A DNA stretch of 64,000 nt from Ursus arctos (Eukaryota; Chordata; Mammalia; Carnivora; Ursidae), in NCBI RefSeq assembly GCF_023065955.2, contig NW_026622897.1, forward strand, positions 682,001 through 746,000, written 5' to 3'. Position numbers and translations under genes: made by a program. The notes beneath the pieces are model-generated. The model was not told where the DNA came from. It saw nothing but the letters and a program-made list of their open reading frames with translations, and made no database searches. This document shows, piece by piece, positions 45,290 through 55,582 of the stretch. The stretch's first letter is position 1. Every line of letters starts with the position of its first letter.

Positions 45290-46576
45290 AAAAGCTTTTT
45301 GTCTTGATGAAGTTCCAATAGTTCACTTTTGTCTTTGTTTCCCTTTAGAGACGTGTCTAGCAAGAAGTTGCTGCCTGTGTCCTCAAGGAGTTTGATGGAT
45401 TCCTGTCTCACACTGAGGTCTTTCATCCATTTAGAGTCTATCTTTGTGTATGGTGTAAGGAAATGGTCCAGTTTCATTCTTCTACATGTGGCTGTCCAGT
45501 TTTCCCAGCACCATTTATTGAAGAGACTGTCTTTTTTCCTTTGGATATTTTTTCCTGCTTTGTCGAAGATTAGTTGACCATAGAGCTGAGGGTCTATTCT
45601 GGGCTCCCTACTCTATTGCGTTGATCTGTGTGTCTGCAATTGGCTATTGAGGATTAAATAGGATTAGAGTATGCTAAGTTGGACAACAGAGGTATTGGGT
45701 AGTATTTTCCAGGCAGAGGGAGAAATACAAAGAAAGACAAATGCATCAGGCATTTTTGGACAACGAAGGTGAATAATGGGAAACAAGGTTGGAAAGGTAG
45801 GATGGGCATCAGATTTCAGAGGACTACAAATTATGGGCTTCATTAGTATAAACTGTACCATTCCATGAACACGGGATGCTTTTTCTGTTATTTATATTTT
45901 CAGTGTCTTTCGCCAATATCTGGTTTTCAGGGTAGAGCTCTTTCAGTTCTTTGATTAAATTTAATCCTAAGTATTTTGTTTTTGACGCTGTTGTAAATGG
46001 GATGGTCCTTATTTTTCAGATACTTTGTCGTCAGTATATAGAAATGCCGCTGTTGTTGGAATGTGGATTTTGTATCCCGCAGCTTTACGGAGTATATCCA
46101 TTAGCTCCAGCAGGTTTTGGTGGAGTCTTTAGGACTTTATGAAAACGTGTGCAAATGAGGACTGTTGTGGCTAGGACTCCTTGTGCTGTGTGCAGTAGTG
46201 GGCACCCCGCCTCCCTCCTGACCCTGGACCGCTGGAGGCCTGCGTGGACGTCACTACGTGGAAGGACGTTCCTTCGGTATCTACGGTTTTGTCATGAGCA
46301 GATGTTGAATGTTGTCGGTGCTTCTGTGTCTGCAAGCACCCAGACGGCGCAGTCTGTCAGCGCTGTGTGCTGCACGGGTTTATCTGCGTCCCAGGGATGA
46401 GTCCCAGATGGGCGTGGTGAGCGAGCCTGCCAGTGGGGTGGGTTCTGTCTGATAGTAGAAGAAATGCCTGCGTTTATACTCATGAGGGATTTACCTTCAC
46501 GTTTTCTGGTTTGTCCTTCTCTGGCTTTGGTATTAGGGTGATGCTGGCTTTTTAAAATGTGTTTCGGGCGGGCGGG

Positions 46577-46665
46577 GCCCAGGCTGGCTCAGGTGGGGCC
46601 TGTGACTCGTGAGCTCAGGAGTCCACACCCCACGTTGGGCAGAGACAGCACTTTTAGAAAAGAAT
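46577..46665 (+). mobile_element. Short CAN SINE (GCAGAGACAGCAC type)
   Basis: GGCCCAGGCTGGCTCAGGTG, GCCTGTGACTCGTGAGCTC and CCACGTTGGGCAGAGACAGC are a diverged copy of the short carnivore SINE subtype also seen at 15088. Confidence 0.65.
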
Positions 46666-46850
46666 TTGGGCGTGTTCCCTCCTGTTTTGGGAAGGATTAG
46701 CATAAATTCTTTGGTAAACTTGACCAGTGAGGCCACCTGGTCCTGAGCTTTTCTTTAGAAGAATTTTGATGAGTGATTCGGTCTGCTTACCCCTAACTGG
46801 TCCGTTGAGGGTTTCTACTACTTGTGGATTCAGTCTGGCTAGAGCTCTTT

Positions 46851-47379
46851 TCAGCTGTGGCGGCCGGCCTGGGGCTCAGCCCCTTGCCTGGGCAGGGGCA
46901 GACCGGGCTCCAGGGCTGCTGGGGTTCTTCTGAGGACCGGGACGAGGCAGAGCTGCAGTGGGTCCCGTGGACACAGCACCCTGCCCCCCGCATCTGTGTC
47001 AGGTCCCCAGGGGTTGAGGGCACACTGGGGGCTTGGGGGACACCCTCTGCATCTTGCTGTGCGGTCTGTACAGCTGATGCGTATTTAACATGACTATACC
47101 TGTTTTCTACCCAACAGAACAAAGAAGTGGCATGAACTGAGCAGCACCTGTCCAACGTTGCTGTTCTGGAAACTCTCCGGGTAGGACTGTTGGAACATGG
47201 ATTCAGGAGGTCTGGGGTGGTCCTGACGACTTCCTGCTTCTACCAGGTTTGCAGGTGAGACTGCTGGTCCAGCCAACCACACTTAAATAGTGTCACTTTA
47301 CCCTTAAAATATGCCTCTTTACTTGGGGCTTTTCATTTCTCTGGAGTTTGAGGAAATGAAGCAAAACCACACACACGAA
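46851..47379. other. Intergenic between L1 and TMEM123 3' end
   Basis: GC-rich to 47040, then unremarkable. No gene was recognised; frames here are shadows. Confidence 0.35.
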
Positions 47380-49240
47380 ACTCTTAGATGGAGAACAAAA
47401 TTTTATTCTAAAAATAGATCTCAGTAACAGTGAAAATACCAAAAGCTGGTCATTATAATAAAAAGAGAAAAGGAATTTGCTTTAAGTTTTTCTCCTGAAA
47501 AATACAAAATTCTAATATGTTGCTAACTCTCATTTATCTGTATGGGAAATACTCAGGTTTTGGGTTATCTAAAGTCGTAGATTGGATTCTAATAGATCTT
47601 CAAGTAAATACATTCTCAATGCAAGCAGAATTAGGACATGTGCGCCCCGGGGAAGCCATGGTTCGTGCCCCCACTTCCCCCTTTGTGTGCGGGGACAGAA
47701 AATAATAACAGCTTCCAGATAGATAAGACAGTGTTTAGACCCAAAGCACAGGCAGCTGGCAAAGTATCTAGTGACCCTTCTTCCAAGTGCTGCAGAAACA
47801 ATTTAAAAGGCTCGCGTTGTACTTAAGACAGAAGCATCTACTTGCAGCTTACGTCTGTTTTGCAAAGAAATGAAAGCAGCTGGACCCCAGGCAGGTGCCT
47901 GGTATGTTACTAACTAGCCCACCTCTCTCTGCAGACTGGGGCGGACCGGGCTTCCCGCCACAATGCGCGCCTTGCAGACCTGCCCTGTCACCCGATCCTT
48001 GCCTCGGCCCAGTGCACAGTGAGTAGAAATGATGCTTTTATAAAAATTCTTGGCATCCTCTGAAAACCAAAAACTGATCACAAGTTACATTTAAATCTTA
48101 TTCAATATAGACGCAGGGTCACAAGGACAGCTCTTAGCTTATTTTTGGATTAGCAGAAACAGGCTGTACTTTAGTAAGATGGTATTTCTATCTTGGGTGG
48201 TCACGTAGTAGGACTAAATACTTTTTTTTTTTTTTTTTTTTGCCAAACTTGACCCTGAGTTTTGGCTGCTGTAATATAAACTATAAAACCGAACCCTCAG
48301 AGAGACACTGAGGGACACCAGTGTTCCTCCAACACTGTGCTTTCTCTGTTACTGTAATACAGCCGAGTGTCCCTCCACGGGAGACGAGGCCTGGAGAGGA
48401 CTAAAAATCCCAATACAAAGGTTTTTTTTTCAATATAAAAATGCAATTTCCCCAAATCTGAGTAAAATCAACAGTGCACAAAAATGCAGCACTGTCGTCC
48501 TGCAGGCGGAATGGGCTGAGGAACAGAGCCGTGGTTGGTGGTGCCCCCCAGACGGAGCCCTGCAGCTTGTTCGGGAGGCTTACATTGCGTTACATGGTCC
48601 TCGCTACATGAAGTTCTGCATCTCTTACAAATATTCACCACACATAAAATTAGCTTGCATATGAAATAAAGCCATTGCCAGTAGTGACACTATTCTCACA
48701 GTAGCAAAAAACCTAACTCAACATCGCAATTTACTGAAATTACCCGGAGGCAACACTACTTAAGTGGTTGGAAGCAGCTGTCGTAGGAACACAGGCTCCA
48801 GCAGCGCCGAGCCCCACAGCTGGGTCTAGTTCTGAGTGGGGCAGGGGGCAGTGCGTGTTGCTTCTAGACCAAGTACTAAGCTGCAAAAGCTGGCTTATTC
48901 CTCGAGTTTCTGCCGTGTGGCATTTGTGTGAAAACCCTGCGGTCCGTACTTGTGGGCTCGGTGGCACTGTGCCCTTCAGTGAGGTGGTCGTCCAGTTACT
49001 GCCCAGTGGGACCAGTGCCACAGAAAGGGCAGACTTCTCTTACTATTTAACATGATAGGCTCCAAATACTCATTTAAAAAACCCAAACCAAACCCTTTTT
49101 ACCTTTAGTAACAGTGAGGAATCTTTACATGTTTATATAGTATGTTGTACATTATATGCATGGCCTGTGTATTCTTTTCAAGAATGACTAAAATTAATCG
49201 AGAGGGCAGCTATCATCTTTCCATCGGCCCTCGGATTTCC
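47380..49240 (-). other. TMEM123: TMEM123 3' UTR
   Basis: About 1.86 kb between the stop codon and the poly(A) signal, AT-rich, with a T18-type tract at 48222-48241 on the + strand. No mobile elements were recognised inside, consistent with a transcribed untranslated region. Confidence 0.7.
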
Positions 49241-51253
49241 TTAAATGATGGCATCGTGTTCGTCACTGTAATAGATCAGAAGTTAAAATTACTTTGTTTT
49301 CCATTTGCGTCAAAGTGGTCTGGTTCTCATTTTTAAATAACTTCAAGTTCTAGGATCAGCACAGTCATTTCTTTATGGCTACGGGTTCCAGCCGACTTAC
49401 ACCCACACCTCTGCTGTGCAACTTCTGACCCCCACAAGCACCCACGACTCCTTGAACATGTGCCCCGTGTTAGGTGCGCTACGACAGACTCATGTCATTA
49501 CCCTGTTTCACTCAGGACCGGAAGCTAAGGCAGTGTGGGACGGACCCCTGCCACGTCCCCGGTAGCGCCACACTGAGCACTAGGCCCCTGCGTGGGCGCT
49601 CACTCCTAGATATGCAAGGCCTCGGTTTCTTTCATGGGACCAGCATAAAATAATTTCGAAGCAACCACTGGCTTTGACATACACTAAGGGAAATGGCTGA
49701 ATGAACCACAAGACTGTAGCGTGCACCCTAACTTCAGACGTACTCGCCGGCACCCTCCCGGGGCCCGAACAGGTGTTTTTTACGCTTACAGGCCCGACTG
49801 AAAAGAGACAACGTAAGTACAACATTTTCATAGGCACGTACATCCATTTGTGTTTGCAGGTAATGAACGATTTGCCGTGGGCACAGAGGATTAATGGAAT
49901 GCGATTCCTAAACTTGGGGTTCTGTTCTAGCATTTTGTCGTGGTATTTAAGGAAATACAGAAATAAGTTCTGGTCAAAACTCACATGGTTCTATACCGAA
50001 TGCCTCTTCTCGAATAATACGTTCTGCATCCAATGTAAAGAATCGACAGAACTCCCAGTGTTGACACAATACCGCCAAGAAAGCTGCCAATATCAAATTT
50101 TGATCCTGGATTTCCCTTAGAATTAATAGTGGGTGTGACTAGAAGAAAACGAAAAAAAGAGGCTTTAGTTGCTTTTACACAAACTTACTATAACGAGCTG
50201 CCACTCTGATTTTCTGAGAAAGCCTGCTTTGTGTTGGGTGACGGCTGGGCTCTGGGTCCCTGCAGCCGATCCAGCACTTCTCCCCCCGCACCTGCCGCCC
50301 CAGCATCTGAGGGTCTTTGTTCTGCTGGACCCCGACCTTCGACCACAGCCCCCGATGTGGGGAAATGTGTTTCCTTATTGGTCCTCGTAAGTGTTCACGC
50401 CTTAACCACAGGTCCGGGCATGCCAGTGGTGATCCTGCTGCTGGATCCTGTCCAAATGGTTCTAACTGAAATTTCTCCTTTGGAATAAATTGGGGGACTT
50501 AAACTGTTTTGGCTTTATCACATTGAAAGCCCTGGAGACATTATAGTTGATTTCGGAACATAAACTGTAGTAAGGCTGGAGTGGAAACCAGAAAGCCTTC
50601 TGCTTGTGCTCATCCATGTAGCCACGAGCTTCTACATGCAGCTGACCTCTGCACACGTGACAAGGTCAGTGCTGGCTGATAGCAGTGCTTGCCTGAGACC
50701 ACGTGATGAGCTCAGTGGCAGAAATGAACCACCGTTAACCACAACTGGGGTTGAGAAACCCAGGGGCTGATGCTGCCTAGTTCTGCCCTGTAACGAGGGA
50801 GCCGGAGGTCCAGGCACTTTTTCAAACCACGGAAGGTACAGTTCCCTGCTAGGACACGGCCCTGCCGTCATCCTGTGGCTGATATATGCAACAGGACACC
50901 CCGTCCGCATTTCTGCTTTTGCAGAACGGCACGATGATGGCACGTGACCCCTACGTTCAGCACAGAAACAGGGTAGCTTTGATACCTACTTGTTACAGAT
51001 GAAGAAACAGATGTGGCTGAACTGTTGTGGGCTGTGGTGGTGACTGTGGCTGGCGTCGTCTGGGTCGTGTTCTGTGAAACTGAGCTGGTGTTAGTACTGT
51101 CTCCAGAGCCTCTGGGTGCTGTGGTTGTAGCTGTTGTGGACATCAAGGCCGTGACGGGCTCTGTCTTGGAGACGGAAGACACTGGAGTCGTCGACTGCCT
51201 CACGGTGCTGGCGGGCTGGCTCGTGTGGTTGGAGGTCACAGCGGTGACATTCT
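47380..51253 (-). CDS. TMEM123: TMEM123 (porimin), three 3'-terminal exons
   Basis: A type I membrane glycoprotein with a Ser/Thr-rich mucin-like ectodomain; the family product (porimin) was described as a surface receptor for oncotic cell death. Three minus-strand exons were resolved: 51253-50990 (mucin part), 50138-49985 (juxtamembrane and membrane span) and 49265-47380 (tail end and 3' UTR). Joined coding bases continue from the second part of the ectodomain to the stop at 49241-49243, with phases 1, 1, 2. The signal-peptide exon(s) were not found and lie beyond the window or unrecognised. The membrane and tail segments match the human protein closely while the mucin part is divergent, as usual for mucin domains. 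Convergent with BIRC2. Confidence 0.93.
47402..47407 (-). terminator. TMEM123 poly(A) signal
   Basis: Reverse strand AATAAA (TTTATT on +) in A-rich context, about 1.83 kb after the stop codon. Cleavage would fall near 47380-47395. Confidence 0.65.
49241..49265 (-). CDS. TMEM123: TMEM123 last coding exon (C-terminal end)
   Basis: After acceptor CTATTACAG, the exon supplies the last base of Ile, then DEHDAII and TAA, completing the conserved cytoplasmic end. Only 25 coding nucleotides including the stop; the rest of the exon is 3' UTR. Confidence 0.95.
49985..50138 (-). CDS. TMEM123: TMEM123 transmembrane exon
   Basis: 154-nt exon after a TTTTCTTCTAG acceptor. Encodes TPTINSKGNPGSKFD, then the hydrophobic span IGSFLGGIVSTLGVLSILYI, followed by the basic YYSRRGIRYRT stop-transfer segment and the first two bases of the next Ile codon. 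Donor ACCAT before GTGAGTTTT. Strong similarity to human residues from GSKFDTG onward identifies the gene. Confidence 0.96.
50990..51253 (-). CDS. TMEM123: TMEM123 mucin-like exon
   Basis: 264-nt exon, 88 codons, rich in Ser and Thr with N-glycosylation motifs (NVT, NHT, NTS, NTT, NSS) and dibasic-free spacer. A TGCTAAC branch-point word and CTCCTGCAG acceptor precede it; an alternative acceptor AG 2 nt further in is possible. Donor ACAA before GTAGGT. Length is a multiple of three with the same phase at both ends, so skipping keeps frame. The 143-codon frame on the opposite strand is a shadow of this low-complexity coding sequence. Confidence 0.9.
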
Positions 51254-52890
51254 CTGCAGGAGGATCGAGAAACGTTAGCACTGGGGCCGAGGCTCAGGTC
51301 ATCGACCCGGTCGCGGTGGCCTCCACGGTCAGACACAACAGCACGAAGACGCTGAACCCGCCGATACCAGCGCTTTACAGCAACTCAGTATCTCAGATGG
51401 TGAACGACCCTGCGGGATCCCAGCCTGCGTTTCCACCAAGTTAGCAACTAGTGGAAGGTAGGAAATAACCCAGAGGACTGCATTCCTTCCGGACGAGGAC
51501 CGTGTCTGAACCATCTCTGTCGGAACCTCTTACTGCCGCCCTGCCACAAGTATTGTGGATGGACGGGTGGACAGAGGAAGGAAGGGTCTGTCAAGAAGCG
51601 GTTTCTGTGTCACCTCCTTCCCAGGAGCATCAGGACCAGCGAGCACGAGCTGTTAACCCCCACGCGGGACAGGAACAGAGCGCGTCTCTGGGAAGGTCAA
51701 GGAGACTTCCCGAGTGCACTGGGACGTCACCTGCTGGCGCCCAGCGTGGCTGCTTGGAAATCATCTCCCTCAGCCTGTCTCTGGAGGCTTCATAACGGCC
51801 AGCACCTGGGCCAGCTCCTCGGGTCACACCTCACATGGAGGTTGTCATGAAAAGTCAGGTACTGATCCTGTCATTACTCCCCAAAACGCCTAAAGAGAAA
51901 ATCCCTCGCTTCCCATTTGGAAAAAGACTTCCTCTTAGCTGCGTGTGTATCAGGTATGCCGTGACCAAAGCCTGCTTACTTGACACGGTACCGTCTTCGT
52001 AACGTCACCACCTCACCGCCTTTCCGGCCATGGGCGCCTTAGTCCCTGTAATTTAGTCCATGCTGTTGAGGGACTGAAAGGGCTCTTCTCTCTTTGCCCC
52101 TTTAATGTGAACGGACAGATTCCTGCATGGGTGTCGCGTCTCTGAGCATCCTGCAGGCTTACTGCTGCCTTCTGCCGCCTGTGTCGGCCTGTGTCGCTCT
52201 GGCCATCCGAGCACCAGCGGAGGGCGCCCGGGCTGCCGCCTCCGTCCCAGCAGCGCCGACCCGCGCCCACACAGATTGCTTCCTCCACCAATATCCCATC
52301 TTCCCCTTATTTGGATTTTTTCTTAAAAGACTTTAAATTTTTTGTTTCTCAGTTTAACTGTACAGGCTTATTTTAATAGTGCTGCTTATTTGCCTATAAG
52401 CTTTTACTATTCGATTCCTAGTACGTTTTCTCAACTCTGGGTCCCTACTGTGTGGTCTCACCCACAAAGTATTATTTAATTTTTTAAAAAGGCTAAAAGA
52501 ATAATTTTGTACTACACAGACCAATAAATTAGTTATTCCAAGTAGAGGATACAAATAAGAACTTGAACTAATCCGAATGCTCCATATGGACATAACACAC
52601 TCTAGAACCGAAATCTTCCTTTTTTTGAACTAGTGCATGAATGTGATTGTAGTGAAACAGCACAGAACCAGTGTTTGTATCACATCTTCACAACACAATG
52701 ATCTTTGCAGAGTAAAACAATGAACACAGTGCTGCTTTTGGATACACCACACGTGCACACACACACACGTGCCCGCACCAGCCTGCTCCCCCCTCTGCCA
52801 GCAGAAACTCTTCAGAGCCACTGGACAGAGTCGGGTAAAAGTAGGGAGCTGCGATCATTTTATCCAAACCAGGAATACTTGGTCTGACAA
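51254..52890. other. TMEM123 intron, no recognised elements
   Basis: Mixed composition with a short ACACACACACAC stretch near 52757. No further TMEM123 exon was found here. Confidence 0.4.
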
Positions 52891-53605
52891 AGTTGTCATT
52901 TGGAAATGAAGAGTTTTCCAGAAAAGCAAAAGCTCAAGTAGCTTATCACCACCGGACCGGCCTTACAAGAAACGTTAAAGGTGCTGATGAGTAACAGGAA
53001 AACATGAAGATAAGGTACAATGCAGACGAATCTAACGTAAAGGTGGTGGATTCCTGACTTACTAGCCATGTGAAGGTTAAAAGACAAAAGCTGTAAAAGT
53101 AGAACCATAGTAATTAGTTAAGGGATATACAGTATGAAAGATGTAATGTGACGAAGTCATAAAACACTGGGGGGAGGGAGCCGAGAAACGTAGAGCTTCA
53201 GAATGGACTCAAACGTCATCAGCTTGAGACAGACTGTCCTAAATGTAAGTTGTCAAATCCTCTCCCAGTCGCGTGGTAACCGCAGAGCAGTGACCTACAG
53301 GAGACGCACATGGGAAAGGACCCCAAGCTCACCACTGAAGACACCCCTTAGACCACAGAAGGAACACAGCAGTGGAAAAAAAACATACCTATCAATAATT
53401 ACTTTAAATGCAAGTGGACTACATTCTACAAAAGAAAGCATGGCTGAGTGGCTGAAATAGACGGACCCAGCTATATGCTGCCTACAAGAGACTCCAGACC
53501 CAAAGGCACAGACTGAAAGTGAAAGGACGAAGGGTTACTCCATGCAAATGGAGAACAGGAGGAGGCTGGGACAGCTACACTTCTGTCAGACAAAGGGGTT
53601 TGATG

Positions 53606-53707
53606 TATTTTTTTTTTAAGTAGGCTCTATATCCAATGTGGGGCTTGAACTTATGACCCTGAGATTACGAGTCACATTCTCTACCAACTGAGCCAGCCAG
53701 GCACCCC
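53606..53707 (-). mobile_element. Short CAN SINE, antisense, in L1
   Basis: T10 run, AAGTAGGCTCTATATCCAAT, ATGACCCTGAGATTACGAGT and GAGCCAGCCAGGCACCCC, the reverse of the short carnivore SINE type. Confidence 0.85.
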
Positions 53708-53925
53708 CAAAATAGACTTTAAAACAGACAGTGAAATAAGACAAAAGAGGGCATTAAATAAAGAGATCAATCCCAGAAGAGCATAAAACATTTGTATATA
53801 TTTATGCATCCAACATAAAGAACCAAAATGTATAAAGCAAATCTTAATAGATCAAAAGGGAGAAATAGAAACAATAATAGCAAGGGACTTTAAAACCCTA
53901 TTTTCATTAAGTTAGGTCGCTGGAT

Positions 53926-54294
53926 GGGCGCCTGGGGTTCAGTCGGTTGTGCATCAGACTCTTGGTTTCAGCTCAGGTGGATGATCTTGGGGTTATGGGA
54001 CTGAGCCCCGCATCGGGCTCTGCATTCAATGGGGAAGTCTGCTTGAGAGTCCCCCCCCCCCCCCGTCTGCCCTGCTCTGCTTTCTCTCTAATTTTTTTTT
54101 AAAGATTTTATTTATTTATTTGACAGAGGAGAGACAGCCAGCGAGAGACGGAACACAGGCAGGGGGAGTGGGAGAGGAAGAAGCAGGCTCATAGTGGAGG
54201 AGCCTGATGGGGGGCTCGATCCCATAATGCCGGGATCACACCCCGAAAAGGCAGACGCTTAATGACTGCGCCACCCAGGCGCCCCTCTCTCTAA
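53926..54294 (+). mobile_element. CAN SINE, sense, split by a nested SINE
   Basis: Sense head GGGCGCCTGGGGTTCAG, GGACTGAGCCCCGCATCGGG, a C15 run at about 54050-54064 and a CTCTCTAA tail that is interrupted by the antisense SINE at 54092-54285 and resumes as CTAAAATAATCTTAAAAAAA. Confidence 0.85.
54092..54285 (-). mobile_element. CAN SINE nested inside another SINE
   Basis: Antisense arctoid-type copy (AAAGATTTTATTTATTTATT, CAGGCTCATAGTGGAGGAGC, GCCACCCAGGCGCC). Flanking TCTCTCTAA at 54083-54091 and 54286-54294 is the 9-bp target duplication. Confidence 0.92.
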
Positions 54295-55140
54295 AATAAT
54301 CTTAAAAAAAAATTAGAAAAGTAAAAAACAATATTGGCCTTAAACAATACTTTAGACCAAATGGACTTCACAGACATACATAGAACATTCCATCCTAAAG
54401 CAACAGAATACACATTCTTCCCAAGTACACATGGGACATTCTCCAGAACAGATACGATTTTAGACCACAAAACTAGTCTTAATAAAATAGAAAAAATAAT
54501 CATACTGAGCGTATTTTCCAACAATGGTATAAAACTAGAAATTAAGAGAAGAAAACTAGAAATTCACAAATACATGAAGTTTGAACAGTACACTACTTAA
54601 CAACCAATGGTTCAAAGAAAGCAAAAAGGAAATCAAAGTATACCTTGAGACAGATGGAAGTAGAACATACCAAAACTTACGGGTTGCAGCAAAAGCAGCT
54701 CTACGAGAAAAGTTTATAGAGATAAATGTCTACCACAAGAGACAAGAAAGATCTCAAACAATCTAATTTTATACCTCGAGCAACTAGAGAACAAAGCCCA
54801 AAGTTGGTAGAAGAAAGGAAACAATAAAGACCACAGTATCAATAAAAACGGAAGACTAAAAAGATCAATGAAACAAAGAACTGGAACTGGTTCTTTGAAG
54901 GGATGATCAAAATTGACAAACCTTCAGCTAGAATCCCCAAGAGAAAAAGGACAAATAAAATCAGAAATCAAAGAGATGTTACAATGGATACTACAGAATT
55001 ACAAAGAACCACAAGAGACCACTAGGAATAATTATATGCCAGCAAACTGGACAACCTGCAAGAAATGGGTACATTCCTAAAAACACAACTTTCTAAGACT
55101 GAATCATGAGGAAAAAGAACAATTTGAACACACAAGATCT

Positions 55141-55582
55141 ATTACTACTAAGGAGATTGGATCAGTAAACAAAAACCTCCCAACAAACCGAAGTCCAGGA
55201 CCAGATGGCCTCACTGGTGAGTTCTGCTCCACATTGAAAGAAACAACAACCTTTCTCAAACTCTTTCAGAAATAGAAGGGAACACTTCTAAACACATTTT
55301 ACCAGGCCAGCGTTACCCTGATAAACAAAACCAGATCGGGATGTCACAAGCAAAGAAATGTAATGCCCGATATCCTTGATGAATAGAGATGCAAAAATTC
55401 CCAGCAAAGTATTAACAAACCATATTCATCAATCTATTAAAAGGGTCCTACATCATGATCAAGTGTTATTTATTCCAGGGATGCAAAGATGGTTGAGCAG
55501 AACTCACCAGTGAGGCCGCCTGGTCGTGGACTTTGGTTTGTTGGGAGGTTTTTGTTTATGATCCGATCTCCTTAGTGGTAAT
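55141..55582. repeat. Imperfect inverted repeat inside L1 ORF2
   Basis: Arm 55141-55229 and arm 55495-55582 are reverse complements over about 88 nt, with a handful of mismatches and one indel, separated by 265 bp. Both are the same L1 ORF2 segment (around CAAAAACCTCCCAACAAACC). The second arm interrupts the sense L1 text, which resumes near 55620. Confidence 0.9.

Larger units (their letters stand above)
43440..46850 (-). mobile_element. LINE-1 remnants, antisense, interrupted
   Basis: L1 3' UTR and ORF2 end (43440-44426, with GTGCAATTGCTGGGTCGTAG) resume at 45290-45620 after a sense L1 insertion. A non-L1 stretch occupies about 45640-45880. Antisense ORF2 text (45880-46850: TCTTTCAGTTCTTTGATTAA; AGTGAGGCCACCTGGTCCTG) follows. 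No intact frames. Confidence 0.75.

Noticed and set aside
51013..51444. 143-codon + strand frame opposite TMEM123
   Set aside because: It is the complement of the Ser/Thr-rich mucin exon; the minus strand has splice sites and protein homology, this strand has neither.
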